A stretch of 64,000 nt of DNA from Collinsella aerofaciens (GCF_015548375.1 NZ_JADMWW010000015.1:1-64000); one strand, 5' to 3'; positions 51,807 through 60,592 are shown, numbered from the stretch's first letter. Numbers and translations: made by a program. The notes: generated by a model not told the origin, from the letters alone.

Positions 51807-53408
51807 ATGGATCAAAGCAAGCCTTCGTTCTTTATCACGACGCCCATCTACTACGTCAACGCCGATCCGCACCTGGGCACGGCTTATTCCACCATCATCG
51901 CCGACGTTCAGGCCCGTTATCGTCGCTCCGCCGGCTATAACGTCAAGTTCCTGACCGGCATGGACGAGCACGGCGAGAAGGTCGCCGAGGCCGCAGCCAA
52001 GCATGGCATGACGCCGCAGGAGTGGACCGACAGCCAGGCCCCGCACTTCAAGGAGCTTTGGAGCAAGCTCGAGATTTCCAACGACGACTTCATCCGCACC
52101 ACCGAGCCGCGCCAGCATCATGCCGTGCAGTACCTGTGGGAGCGCATGAAGGAGTCCGGTTACCTGTATAAGGGCAGCTACGACGGCTGGTATTGCGTGC
52201 CTGATGAGACCTACTTCACCGATACACAGGTCCAGAAGGGCGACGAGGAGTACGGCAGCGTCGGCCAGCACCTGTGCCCCGACTGCCACCGTCCGCTTGA
52301 GCGCGTGCAGGAGGAGTCCTACTTCTTTAAGCTTTCCGCCTTCCAGGACAAGCTGCTCAAGCTCTATGACGAGCACCCCGACTTTGTCGAGCCTGCGTTC
52401 CGCATGAACGAGGTTCGCAGCTTTGTCGAGGGCGGCCTTAACGACCTATCCGTGAGCCGCACGAGCTTTGACTGGGGCATTCAGGTCCCGTTTGACGAGG
52501 GTCACGTGACCTACGTGTGGTTCGATGCGCTGCTCAACTATATGACGGCCGTCGGCTACGGTGTCGACACCGACGAGGCGCGTGCCGAGCTGGCCTATCG
52601 CTGGCCCGCGCAGTTCCACATCGTGGGCAAGGACATCATCCGCTTCCACTGCGTCATTTGGCCCGCCATGCTCATGGCCATCGGCGAGGCCCTGCCCGAG
52701 CACGTCTTTGCCCACGGCTTCCTGACCGTGCGCAATGCCGAGACCGGCAAGGCCGAGAAGATGTCCAAGAGCCGCGGCAACGCCATCGCTCCGCAGGACG
52801 TTATCGACATGCTGGGCGTCGAGGGCTATCGCTACTACTTCATGACCGACGTCGTCCCCGGTACCGACGGTGCCATCAGCTTCGATCGCATGGAGCAGGT
52901 CTACAACGCCGACCTGGCCAACAGCTGGGGCAACCTTATCTCGCGTTCGCTCAACATGAGCGGCAAGTACTTTGATGGTTGCGCGCCCGCCAAGCCCGCA
53001 TCGTTCGATGCGTTCGACAACCCGCTGGCAAAGATCGCCGATGGTCTGGTCGACCGCTACATGGCCAAGATGGACGTGCTCGATTACGGCGGAGCCAAGG
53101 ACGAGGTCATGGAGCTCATCCATGCCGCCAACCACTACATCGAGGACTCCGAGCCTTGGGCACTTGCCAAGGACGAGGCCAAGGCTGACGAGCTGGCGTT
53201 TGTGATCTACAACCTGCTCGAGGCCATCCGCATTGCCGCCCACCTGCTGATGCCGCTCATGCCTCAGACCTCTGCCGAGGCCCTGCGCCGCCTGTCCTGC
53301 GAGGACGAGGCCGCGACCGACGACCTCAAGGGCATTTGCGCTTGGGGCCTGCTTGCCGGCGGTCAGCCTGTCGAGAAGGGCGAGCCGCTGTTCCCGCGTC
53401 TGGGCTAA
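51807..53408 (+). CDS. metG: methionyl-tRNA synthetase
   Basis: A 533-residue class I synthetase. HIGH-like PHLG in TTPIYYVNADPHLGTAY, KMSKSRGN near 312, and a single visible zinc-knuckle pair CPDC. The C-terminal tRNA-binding extension of longer MetG forms is absent. Ribosome site TGGAGGA upstream. No T-box found in the 70-bp leader. Confidence 0.96.
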   Translation: MDQSKPSFFITTPIYYVNADPHLGTAYSTIIADVQARYRRSAGYNVKFLTGMDEHGEKVAEAAAKHGMTPQEWTDSQAPHFKELWSKLEISNDDFIRTTEPRQHHAVQYLWERMKESGYLYKGSYDGWYCVPDETYFTDTQVQKGDEEYGSVGQHLCPDCHRPLERVQEESYFFKLSAFQDKLLKLYDEHPDFVEPAFRMNEVRSFVEGGLNDLSVSRTSFDWGIQVPFDEGHVTYVWFDALLNYMTAVGYGVDTDEARAELAYRWPAQFHIVGKDIIRFHCVIWPAMLMAIGEALPEHVFAHGFLTVRNAETGKAEKMSKSRGNAIAPQDVIDMLGVEGYRYYFMTDVVPGTDGAISFDRMEQVYNADLANSWGNLISRSLNMSGKYFDGCAPAKPASFDAFDNPLAKIADGLVDRYMAKMDVLDYGGAKDEVMELIHAANHYIEDSEPWALAKDEAKADELAFVIYNLLEAIRIAAHLLMPLMPQTSAEALRRLSCEDEAATDDLKGICAWGLLAGGQPVEKGEPLFPRLG

Positions 53409-53447
53409 GATGCAGCGCGCCATATCGGCAATTTGCTGTTTAGCTGT

Positions 53448-53479
53448 AAGGGCATGGCCGCCACGGTCCATGCCCTTTT
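53448..53479 (+). terminator. terminator of metG
   Basis: AAGGGCATGG / CCATGCCCTT with a short inner loop, then TT. Ends 37 bp before rsmA. Confidence 0.85.
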
Positions 53480-53515
53480 GTTTCAAGACGCCGCCATCAT
53501 GCTGAGGAGGCAACC

Positions 53516-54376
53516 ATGACAACTTCGCCTTTGGCAAACCCCACGGCCACCAGGGAGCTGCTGGAGGAGTTTGGCCTTGCGACCAAGCATCGCCTGGGCC
53601 AGAATTTCCTGATCGACAACCATGTAATTGAGCGCATTTGCGAGCTTGCCGAGCTTGTAGGCGATGAGCGCGTGCTCGAGGTTGGTCCGGGCGTTGGTAC
53701 GCTCACGCTTGCGCTGTTGCAGGAAGCGGCGTGCGTTACGTCCATTGAGGCCGACCCCGAGCTCGAGCCGGTGCTCGACGCCCACGCCGCCGACTATGCC
53801 AACTTCCGCTTTATCATGGGCGACGCGCTCAAGGTGGGCCCGGAGCAGATTGAGCAGGCTGCGGGCGGTGAGCCGACGGTATTTGTCGCGAACCTGCCCT
53901 ATAACGTGGCGGCGACGATCATCCTGCAGTTCTTCCAGACGATGCCCGCGCTCAAGCGTGCCGTCGTCATGGTGCAAAAGGAGGTTGCCGATCGCATTGC
54001 CGCAGTGCCGGGCAACAAGACCTATGGCGGCTATACGGCAAAGCTCGGCCTGTATGCGCAGGTGACGGGTCGCTTTGAGGTGCCGCCGCGTTGCTTTATG
54101 CCGGCGCCGCACGTGGACTCGGCCGTCGTGCGTATCGACCGTGTTGACGGCGTGGTGCCCGAGGGGCTCGATCGCGAATTTGTGGCCCGCGTGATTGATG
54201 CTGCATTTGCTCAGCGTCGCAAGACCATCCGCAATTCCATGAGCGCCAACGGCTTTGCCAAGGACGTGCTCGATGCTGCCTTTGAGGCTTGCGGTATTGC
54301 ACCCACCACGCGCGCCGAGACGCTCGATGTTGCCGACTTTGTCCGTCTGGCCCGGGAGCTAATCCATGACGCCTAA
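53516..54376 (+). CDS. rsmA: 16S rRNA dimethyladenosine transferase RsmA (KsgA)
   Basis: A 286-residue SAM-dependent enzyme dimethylating two adenosines near the 3' end of 16S rRNA. HRLGQNFLID N-terminus, EVGPGVGTLT, and catalytic NLPYN are intact. Ribosome site GAGGAGG. The stop lies 11 bp inside the next gene. Confidence 0.96.
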   Translation: MTTSPLANPTATRELLEEFGLATKHRLGQNFLIDNHVIERICELAELVGDERVLEVGPGVGTLTLALLQEAACVTSIEADPELEPVLDAHAADYANFRFIMGDALKVGPEQIEQAAGGEPTVFVANLPYNVAATIILQFFQTMPALKRAVVMVQKEVADRIAAVPGNKTYGGYTAKLGLYAQVTGRFEVPPRCFMPAPHVDSAVVRIDRVDGVVPEGLDREFVARVIDAAFAQRRKTIRNSMSANGFAKDVLDAAFEACGIAPTTRAETLDVADFVRLARELIHDA

Positions 54377-55283
54377 TGCCGAACGCGTGACGTTTACCAA
54401 GAAAAAGAAGACGGTTGCTTGTCCCGTGCCCTTGGCGCCGCTTGCCGACACGCATGCACATCTGCTTTCGTTTTGGGGCAAGGATGTGCCCGAGACGCTC
54501 GTGCGCGCCAAAGCCGCGGGCGTCGACCTGTTGGTGACGATGTTCGACCCCATTGCCGACAAGCGCAGCGTGGCGGACTATAGCGACTGGCTGGTGCGCG
54601 AGATTCTTCCGATGCAGGATATCCCGCAGATCAAGTATCTTGCCGGCGTGCATCCGTATGGCGCGCCGGACTATACCGACGACGTTCATGCACAGGTCGT
54701 TGCGGCACTTGATGACCCCTTATGCGCCGGTATTGGCGAAATCGGCCTGGACTATCACATGGACTATGACGACGATATCGCGCCGGCACCCCATAACGTG
54801 CAGATTGATTGCATGGCGCGCCAGCTCGAGCTTGCCGTGCGCCGCAATGTGCCGGTGGAGCTGCACCTGCGTCACGAGGACTCGGATGGGGAGCGCACCT
54901 CGCACGTTGATGCGTACAACGTACTGCGCGAGGTGGGTGTGCCCCAGGCTGGTTGTGTGCTGCACTGTTTTGGCGAGGACCGCGCCACGATGGAGCGCTT
55001 TGTGGATTTGGGCTGCTATATCGCCTATGGCGGTGCGGCCACCTTTAAGCGCAACGACGATGTGCGCGAGGCATTTGCGGCAACCCCACTCGATCGAATT
55101 TTGTTCGAGACGGATTGCCCGTATATGGCTCCGGAGCCCATCCGCGGTCTTGAATGCGAGCCCGCAATGATCTCCATTACGGCAAACACGCTGGTCAACG
55201 ACCGTGTCGATCGTACCAGCGAGGATGCTGAGGCAATCGCGCGAGCAGCTTGGGAAAATGCCTGCAAACTTTTTCAAAAATAG
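54366..55283 (+). CDS. TatD-family DNase/hydrolase
   Basis: A 305-residue metal-dependent hydrolase. ADTHAHL gives the first two metal histidines, GEIGLDYH the Glu, then LHCFGED and FETDCPYMAPEP. A 24-residue N-terminal tail precedes the usual start. Overlaps rsmA by 11 bp, a pairing common in Actinobacteria and Firmicutes. Confidence 0.92.
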   Translation: MTPNAERVTFTKKKKTVACPVPLAPLADTHAHLLSFWGKDVPETLVRAKAAGVDLLVTMFDPIADKRSVADYSDWLVREILPMQDIPQIKYLAGVHPYGAPDYTDDVHAQVVAALDDPLCAGIGEIGLDYHMDYDDDIAPAPHNVQIDCMARQLELAVRRNVPVELHLRHEDSDGERTSHVDAYNVLREVGVPQAGCVLHCFGEDRATMERFVDLGCYIAYGGAATFKRNDDVREAFAATPLDRILFETDCPYMAPEPIRGLECEPAMISITANTLVNDRVDRTSEDAEAIARAAWENACKLFQK

Positions 55284-55315
55284 TTCTTGCGTTCGCGATG
55301 GCGCTCCGTTATTCT
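55266..55315 (+). promoter_or_regulatory. promoter of tRNA-Leu with A/T tract
   Basis: AAACTTTTTCAAAAAT (55266-55281, over the tatD 3' end), TTGCGT (55287-55292), 17-bp spacer, TATTCT (55310-55315). Confidence 0.8.
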
Positions 55316-55326
55316 ATTTCCTGCAC

Positions 55327-55413
55327 GCGGGCGTGGCGGAATTGGCAGACGCGTACGGTTCAGGTCCGTATGGGGGCAACCCCATGAAGGTTCAAGTCCT
55401 TTCGCCCGCACCA
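55327..55413 (+). tRNA. tRNA-Leu (CAG)
   Basis: Class II tRNA with a long variable arm (TGGGGGCAACCCCA). Anticodon CAG between TACGG and CCGTA. Acceptor GCGGGCG / CGCCCGC, discriminator A, CCA encoded. Confidence 0.96.
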
Positions 55414-55459
55414 TTAAATGAAAGAGCTCCCAGCAATGGGAGCTTTTTTGTTATGGGCC
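55396..55459 (+). repeat. tRNA-Leu tail element: first copy of tail repeat
   Basis: 64 bp from the T-loop (GTCC) through acceptor, CCA, terminator (AGCTCCCA-GCAA-TGGGAGCT plus T-run, 55425-55449) and TTATGGGCC. Exact copy at 55585-55648, period 189 bp. Confidence 0.92.
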
Positions 55460-55584
55460 CATCACAGGGACTTGAACCTGTGAAGGAGCGAGCGTAAAGA
55501 AAACGCGGAGCGTTTTTAGCAAGCTGGCGAGGACGCCGGCAGGCGGCCGAAGCCGGTGCGGATCCGCGAAGCGGATACGCGGAC
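55460..55584. repeat. tRNA-Leu tail element: inverted T-arm and hairpin core
   Basis: Begins with CAGGGACTTGAACCTGTG, an inverted T-arm matching the tRNA-Leu T-loop (GGTTCAAGTCC), then a core starting GCGTAAAGAAAACGCGGAGC with hairpins AACGCGGAGCGTT, a GCCGGC...GCCGG structure and TCCGCGAAGCGGA. The core is close to 90% identical by eye to the tRNA-Arg cores 5 kb away. Confidence 0.88.
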
Positions 55585-55648
55585 GTCCTTTCGCCCGCAC
55601 CATTAAATGAAAGAGCTCCCAGCAATGGGAGCTTTTTTGTTATGGGCC
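55585..55648 (+). repeat. tRNA-Leu tail element: second copy of tail repeat
   Basis: Exact copy of 55396-55459, giving a second acceptor strand with CCA and a second terminator but no 5' tRNA part. Ends 71 bp before the SPFH gene. Confidence 0.92.
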
Positions 55649-55719
55649 TCTTGTTGATGTCACGTTGCTGCTTCGTGCGGGTATCCTAGTGCCAACGTGT
55701 GCCTATCAGAGGAGAGACC

Positions 55720-56658
55720 ATGCTGTTGTCCGGTATCATCGCCGCCCTTACCAGCCTTTTGATTCCCATCATCATTTTGTTGCTGCTGCTTCCTAACGCC
55801 TGCTATGTCGTTGAACAACAGCATGCCGTGATCATCGAGCGTCTGGGCAAGTTTAACCGCATCGTCAACGCGGGCTTCCACATGAAGGTGCCCGTGATCG
55901 ACCGCAAGGCCGCCACGGTGAGTCTGCGCACCATGAAAAACGGTTTTGGCATCGACGTTAAGACCCAGGACAACGTGACCATCGGCCTTGAGGTCTCTGC
56001 TCAGTACCACGTGAGCTATGACATGGGCGCCGGCCCGGCAGATTCGGGTATCTACAAGAGCTACTACATGCTGCAGGAGCCCGTCGACCAGATGCGTGAC
56101 TTCATCACCGACGCCCTGCGCTCTTCGATTCCCGTCTACACACTCGATGAGGTCTTTGCCAAGAAGGATGACATCGCCAAGGATGTCAACGCTACCGTTT
56201 CCGAGCAGATGGCCGCCTACGGCTTCACCCTCGTGTCGACGCTCATCACCAAAATCGCACTGCCGACCGAGGTCGAGAACTCCATGAACGACATCAACGC
56301 CGCCCAGCGCAAGCGCGCTGCGGCACAGGAGCTCGCTGAGGCAGACCGCATCAAGCGCGTCACCGAGGCGACCGCCGAGGCTGAGGCTATGGAAAAGGCG
56401 GGTGAGGGCATCGCCAACCAGCGCAAGGCCATCGCGCTGGGTATCAAAGATTCGCTCGAGATCATCCAGGAGACGGGTGTCGGCAATGACGAGGCCAACC
56501 AACTGTTCATGTTTACGCAGTGGTCCGAGATGATGACGGAGTTCGCTCGCACGGGTAAAACCTCGACAGTCGTGCTGCCGAGCGACTTTTCGCAGTCGGC
56601 CTCTATGTTCGAGCAGATGCTGGCTGCCGGTAAGGTTCAGAACGAGTCAAAGGAGTAG
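55720..56658 (+). CDS. SPFH/Band 7 (stomatin-like) membrane protein
   Basis: A 312-residue protein. One N-terminal membrane helix (GIIAALTSLLIPIIILLLLL) is followed by a Band 7 domain (CYVVEQQHAVIIERLGKFNRIVNAGFHMKVPVID) and a long Glu/Ala-rich coiled coil (about 190-250). Such proteins form membrane microdomain scaffolds. ATG 55720 with GAGGAGAG upstream. No NfeD partner is adjacent. Confidence 0.9.
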   Translation: MLLSGIIAALTSLLIPIIILLLLLPNACYVVEQQHAVIIERLGKFNRIVNAGFHMKVPVIDRKAATVSLRTMKNGFGIDVKTQDNVTIGLEVSAQYHVSYDMGAGPADSGIYKSYYMLQEPVDQMRDFITDALRSSIPVYTLDEVFAKKDDIAKDVNATVSEQMAAYGFTLVSTLITKIALPTEVENSMNDINAAQRKRAAAQELAEADRIKRVTEATAEAEAMEKAGEGIANQRKAIALGIKDSLEIIQETGVGNDEANQLFMFTQWSEMMTEFARTGKTSTVVLPSDFSQSASMFEQMLAAGKVQNESKE

Positions 56659-56664
56659 GCACGC

Positions 56665-57135
56665 GTGAAATACACCGTCGTTTGTGTTGGCAAGCTCAAA
56701 GAGCGCTTTTGGAAGGACGCGTGCGCTGAGTACACCAAGCGCCTAGGCGCCTATGCCAAGGTGGATATCCGCGAGGTGGCCGATATTGACCCGGCCAAGG
56801 CGGGCGGCGTGGATGCCGCGCGCGACAAGGAGGGGGCGGCGATTCTTGCTGCCTTGCCGTCTCGAGCGCATGTGATCCTGCTGGCTATCGAGGGCAAGGA
56901 GCGTTCGAGTGAGGAGCTCTCGGCGAGGCTCGACGATCTTATGCTGCGAGGCAGCAGCGACATCGCCTTTGTGATTGGCGGTTCGGACGGCGTGAGCGAT
57001 GAGGTGCGCGCCCGCGCCGACGAGATGCTCAGCTTTGGACGCATTACCTTGCCGCATAACTTGGCGCGCGTGGTGCTGCTGGAGCAAATCTACCGCGCCT
57101 GCAAGATCAGCCGTGGCGAGCCGTATCACAAATAG
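56665..57135 (+). CDS. rlmH: 23S rRNA pseudouridine-1915 N3-methyltransferase RlmH
   Basis: A 156-residue SPOUT methyltransferase. FVIGGSDGVSDEVR is the knotted SAM site and the C-terminal LEQIYRACKISRGEPYHK is diagnostic. Starts with GTG-like spacing: ATG follows an AGGAG inside the preceding stop region. Six bases after the SPFH gene. Confidence 0.96.
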   Translation: MKYTVVCVGKLKERFWKDACAEYTKRLGAYAKVDIREVADIDPAKAGGVDAARDKEGAAILAALPSRAHVILLAIEGKERSSEELSARLDDLMLRGSSDIAFVIGGSDGVSDEVRARADEMLSFGRITLPHNLARVVLLEQIYRACKISRGEPYHK

Positions 57136-57208
57136 GTCGGCAATACGAAACAATGGCGTGGGACAATAGCTTTCGTTTTGAAGAGCGTGTCTGAGAGGAC
57201 TATGAGAT

Positions 57209-57979
57209 ATGAAGATTGGATTTGTCGGTTTTGGCAATATGGCGAGCGCTATGGCCGATGGCTGGATCGCTGCCGGTGTAGCTGCGAGCGACATGTGCGC
57301 CTGCGCGGGTCGCTACGACGCACTGGTTGAGCGCTGCGAGGCGCGCGGCATGGTCGCCTGCCACGATGCCGCCGAGGTTGTCGCCGCATCCGATATCGTG
57401 GTCGCTGCGGTCAAACCGTACATGATCGAGAAGGTATTCGCCCCGCTCAAGGATGCTCTTGCCAAAAAGGTCGTTCTGTCGGTTGCCTGGACCTGGGACA
57501 GTGCCAAGTGGGAGCAGGTCCTGCCGGGCGTCGCGCATATCTCGACGGTGCCCAACACACCGGTTTCGGTGGGCGAGGGCGTCATCGCTTGCGAGAAGGC
57601 TTCCACGCTTAGTGATGAGCAGAGCGCCGTGGTGCTTGATCTGCTTGGCAAACTCGGTGCGGTGGTCGAGCTCGATACGAGCCTGCTGTTTGTGGGCGGC
57701 ACGGTGGGTGGTTGCGCTCCGGCATTTGTCGCCATGGCAATCGAGGCCCTGGGCGATGCGGCGGTCAAGCACGGTATCCCGCGTGCCGATGCCTATCACA
57801 TTGTGAGCCAGATGGTGCTAGGTACGGCAAAGCTGCAGCTTGCAACTGGCCAGCATCCTGCGGCGATGAAGGATGCCGTATGCTCGCCCGGTGGTGCCAC
57901 CATCAAGGGCGTCGTTGCGCTCGAGGACGCTGGCATGCGCAGCGCCCTGGTCAAGGCAATCGACGCAACTCTCCAGTAA
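57209..57979 (+). CDS. proC: pyrroline-5-carboxylate reductase
   Basis: A 256-residue NAD(P)H enzyme making proline. GFVGFGNMASAM Rossmann start, VAAVKPYM, and the C-terminal signature region SPGGATIKGVVALEDAGMRSALVKAI. Slightly short relative to the usual 265-275. Ribosome signal is weak (GAGAGGAC). Confidence 0.94.
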   Translation: MKIGFVGFGNMASAMADGWIAAGVAASDMCACAGRYDALVERCEARGMVACHDAAEVVAASDIVVAAVKPYMIEKVFAPLKDALAKKVVLSVAWTWDSAKWEQVLPGVAHISTVPNTPVSVGEGVIACEKASTLSDEQSAVVLDLLGKLGAVVELDTSLLFVGGTVGGCAPAFVAMAIEALGDAAVKHGIPRADAYHIVSQMVLGTAKLQLATGQHPAAMKDAVCSPGGATIKGVVALEDAGMRSALVKAIDATLQ

Positions 57980-58140
57980 AACCGACCAAAAAAAGGACGG
58001 GTTTATTTTTGGCAGATATTTTCTGCGGTTTTGTCCTTTTAGCGAAAAGCGCCCCGCAACTGGCTCAATTCCAGTTGCGGGGCGCTTGCGTTTGCCCAGA
58101 TAAAACAGACCAAAATAAACCTGTCCCTTTTTGGCAGGTT
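57980..58140. repeat. paired 52-bp repeats flanking a 17-bp-stem terminator
   Basis: Left: a diverged forward copy (about 57980-58030). Centre: perfect 17-bp inverted repeat AAGCGCCCCGCAACTGG with a 7-nt loop (58047-58087), the proC terminator. Right: reverse copy of the 52-bp repeat (58089-58140), nearly identical to 6963-7014. Its last two bases form part of the stop codon of the minus-strand small gene. Confidence 0.85.
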
Positions 58141-58312
58141 AGTCCCAGAAGCTGTCTTCCTCATCCTCGGACTTGGGTCCGCGGTCGACGTACATCTTAT
58201 GGGTACGCTTCTCCATTACAAAGGCAAGAATCGCAAATAACAGGATGCCGCCGGCGAAAAGGATGGCAAAACCGGTGCGGGTGCCAAACAAAAAGGAAAA
58301 AACTGCGTCCAT
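58139..58312 (-). CDS. 57-residue single-span membrane protein
   Basis: MDAVFSFLFGTRTGFAILFA then GGILLFAILAFVMEKRTHKM and an acidic tail ending EDEEDSFWD. One or one-and-a-half hydrophobic spans with a positively charged inner side and an acidic end. AAGAAGG 6-8 bp upstream of the ATG supports it. Divergent from serS. The family is not known to me; it may be a small membrane regulator or subunit. Confidence 0.75.
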   Translation of the reverse strand: MDAVFSFLFGTRTGFAILFAGGILLFAILAFVMEKRTHKMYVDRGPKSEDEEDSFWD

Positions 58313-58383
58313 TGGGTGCCTTCTTGCGTAGTTGAGTTGGGTCGTAAACGCTCATAAGTATATACTTGCCCATACATGTACAA

Positions 58384-58393
58384 GGTTGCAACC
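58384..58393. promoter_or_regulatory. 10-bp palindrome in the serS leader
   Basis: GGTTGCAACC lies 31 bp before the serS start codon and 72 bp upstream of the divergent small gene. Could be a regulator half-site or chance. Confidence 0.25.
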
Positions 58394-58423
58394 TAAATGG
58401 AATGTATATCGCCGGAGGATCTA

Positions 58424-59707
58424 ATGCTTGATATCAAGTTTGTTCGCGAGAACCCCGATGCCATCGATGTCGCCATGGCTAACCGCCAGACGTCTTGGGA
58501 TCGCGAGAAGTTCTTTGAGCTCGACGACGAGCGCCGTGCCGTCATCACCGAGGTCGAGGAGCTCCAGGCTACGCGCAACGCCGAGTCCAAGAAGATCGGC
58601 GCCCTGATGAAGGAGGGCAAGAAGGACGAGGCCGAGGCCGCCAAGGAGGCCGTGCGCGCCGTCAACGAGAAGATTGACGGTCTGGCCGAGCGCCGTACTG
58701 CTCTCGAGCAGGAGCAGTACGACTTCATGGCTCACCTGCCCAACATTCCTTGCGAGGCCACGCCGTACGGCAAGGACGAGGACGAGAATATTGAGCGCCG
58801 TCGTTGGGGCACCCCGCGCGAGTTCGACTTCGACTTTAAGCCGCATTGGGATCTGGGCACCGATCTGGACATCCTCGACTTCGAGCGCGGCAACAAGCTC
58901 TCCGGCAGCCGTTTTACCGTTCTCGGTGGCGCCGGCGCCCGCCTGGAGCGCGCCCTCATCAACTTCTTCCTCGATACGCACACCAGCCGTGGTTTTAAGG
59001 AGTGGTGGCCGCCCATCGTCGTCAAGCGTCAGACCATGTTTGGCACGGGTCAGCTGCCCAAGTTCGAGGACGACGCCTACCACGTCTCGGGCGACAACTT
59101 CCTGATCCCCACCGCCGAGGTCGTGCTCACCAACCTGCACGCCGGCGAGGTCCTCGACGCCGACACCCTGCCGCGCCGCTACACCGCCTTCACCCCCTGC
59201 TTCCGCGAGGAGGCCGGTTCCGCCGGTCGCGACACCCGCGGCATCATCCGTCAGCACGAGTTCGACAAGGTCGAGATGGTCAAGTTCGCTAAGCCGGAGG
59301 AGTCCGACGAGGAGCTCGAGAGCATGACCGCCGAGGCCGAGTACCTGCTGCAGCAGCTGGGCCTTCCGTATCGCGTGATTAGCCTGTGCACCGGCGACTT
59401 GGGCTTCTCTGCCCGTCAGACCTACGACGTCGAGGTCTGGCTGCCGAGCTACAACGCCTACAAGGAGATCAGCTCCTGCTCCAACTGCGGCGACTTCCAG
59501 GCCCGCCGCGCCAACATCAAGTACCGCGACCCCGAGAACTTCAAGGGTTCGCGCTACCTGCACACGCTCAACGGTTCCGGCCTGCCGGCCGGCCGCACCA
59601 TGGCCGCCATTCTGGAGAACTACCAGAACGCCGACGGCACCATCACGATTCCCGAGGTCCTGCGTCCTTACATGGGTGGTCTCGAGAAGATCGAGCCGGT
59701 CGCGTAA
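58424..59707 (+). CDS. serS: seryl-tRNA synthetase
   Basis: A 427-residue class II enzyme. N-terminal coiled-coil tRNA-binding arm (about 30-105), motif 2 [21 protein letters not shown], and motif 3 [21 protein letters not shown] 58424 with GGAGGATC upstream; a start 9 codons earlier is less likely. No T-box seen. Confidence 0.96.
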   Translation: MLDIKFVRENPDAIDVAMANRQTSWDREKFFELDDERRAVITEVEELQATRNAESKKIGALMKEGKKDEAEAAKEAVRAVNEKIDGLAERRTALEQEQYDFMAHLPNIPCEATPYGKDEDENIERRRWGTPREFDFDFKPHWDLGTDLDILDFERGNKLSGSRFTVLGGAGARLERALINFFLDTHTSRGFKEWWPPIVVKRQTMFGTGQLPKFEDDAYHVSGDNFLIPTAEVVLTNLHAGEVLDADTLPRRYTAFTPCFREEAGSAGRDTRGIIRQHEFDKVEMVKFAKPEESDEELESMTAEAEYLLQQLGLPYRVISLCTGDLGFSARQTYDVEVWLPSYNAYKEISSCSNCGDFQARRANIKYRDPENFKGSRYLHTLNGSGLPAGRTMAAILENYQNADGTITIPEVLRPYMGGLEKIEPVA

Positions 59708-59730
59708 GTTGGCTGCATAGGGGATATGCA

Positions 59731-59758
59731 AGGGCGCTCCTTCGGGGGCGCCCTATTT
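59731..59758 (+). terminator. terminator of serS
   Basis: AGGGCGCTCC-TTCG-GGGGCGCCCT followed by ATTT. Compact and GC-rich. Confidence 0.75.
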
Positions 59759-59880
59759 CGTGCGCAGGTCCATACCATGCCGTGCGGACAGCTCAATAGA
59801 AAACACACGAACAACTGTTCTGTATACAGCCATCTACCTGCTATGCTTTTGCTAAATAAGAGCGAGAGAAAGGGGACGCG

Positions 59881-60258
59881 ATGGAGCTGTTTGATGATCG
59901 GGTGGTTTTGTTTGAGAGCGACGAGGGTGGGGAGTACCTGCTTGTAACGTGTGAGCCGTCTGGCATGGGTGGCCTGGTGGTTCGACAGACGAGTGAGGGT
60001 CCGTTGACACAATGGTGTTTTGAGGAGTCGCCGCATGTGGTCGAGACCTTTGTGACGCACGTGGGGCTTGTGGCGCTGGAGCACTTCTATGGAGTTGGGA
60101 CTTCCAACCAGGTCGCGCGCATGCTGAGCATCTCGTTTGCCGATTATGATTGTGCCCAGCGGGTGAGATCGCTCCTGAGGGAACTTGATGCCAAGTTTGA
60201 CGTGATCGAAAAGCCAATCGATCGTACGGGGAACGGCGGTATATGCGGAGCAGCATGA
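59881..60258 (+). CDS. hypothetical protein, 125 residues
   Basis: I do not recognise it. Soluble, starting MELFDDRVVLFESDEGGEYLLV, with a helical second half (YDCAQRVRSLLRELDAKFDVIEKP). Ribosome site AAAGGGG upstream. It ends 78 bp before the first tRNA-Arg, whose promoter A/T tract starts 16 bp after its stop. Confidence 0.6.
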   Translation: MELFDDRVVLFESDEGGEYLLVTCEPSGMGGLVVRQTSEGPLTQWCFEESPHVVETFVTHVGLVALEHFYGVGTSNQVARMLSISFADYDCAQRVRSLLRELDAKFDVIEKPIDRTGNGGICGAA

Positions 60259-60273
60259 CAAAACTGCGTTTCA

Positions 60274-60326
60274 CAAAAAAGTTTGAGATTGAGCTTGACT
60301 CCAATAAGCTAAAGTGGTTTTATATG
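60274..60326 (+). promoter_or_regulatory. promoter of tRNA-Arg copy 1 with A/T tract
   Basis: CAAAAAAGTTTGAG (60274 on), TTGACT (60295-60300), then TTTTATATG at 60318-60326; the -10 is probably TTTATA or TTATAT (18-19-bp spacing). Confidence 0.65.
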
Positions 60327-60335
60327 TCTTGCGCT

Positions 60336-60412
60336 GCGGCGTTACCTCAGCTGGATAGAGGGTCTGACTACGAATCAGAACGTCATAGGTTCGAATCCTA
60401 TACGCCGCACCA
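60336..60412 (+). tRNA. tRNA-Arg (ACG), copy 1
   Basis: Acceptor GCGGCGT / ACGCCGC, anticodon ACG between TCTGA and TCAGA, T-loop TTCGAAT, CCA encoded. Identical to the copy at 60766. Confidence 0.96.
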
Positions 60413-60494
60413 ATTGAACTTGAAGCCTCCGGCAACGGGGGCTTTTCTTTTATGCCGTCACCGCATGGATTCGAACCTCGGTCGAGGCGCGAGC
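60393..60494 (+). repeat. tRNA-Arg-1 tail element: first copy of tail repeat
   Basis: 102 bp from the T-loop (GAATCC) through acceptor, CCA, terminator (AAGCCTCCG-GCAA-CGGGGGCTT plus T-run, 60423-60450), the inverted T-loop GGATTCGAACC and the first bases of the core. Exact copy at 60593-60694, period 200 bp. Confidence 0.93.
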
Positions 60495-60592
60495 GTCAAG
60501 AAAACGCGAAGCGTTTTTAGCGAGCGGGCGAGGACGCCGGCAGGCGGGCGAAGCCGGTGCGGATCCGCGAAGCGGATGCGCGGAATCCTATA
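60495..60592. repeat. tRNA-Arg-1 tail element: hairpin core
   Basis: Core with AAAACGCGAAGCGTTTTT, a GACGCCGGCAGGCGGGCGAA-type middle structure and TCCGCGAAGCGGA. Almost the same sequence as the tRNA-Leu and tRNA-Arg-2 cores. Confidence 0.9.
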
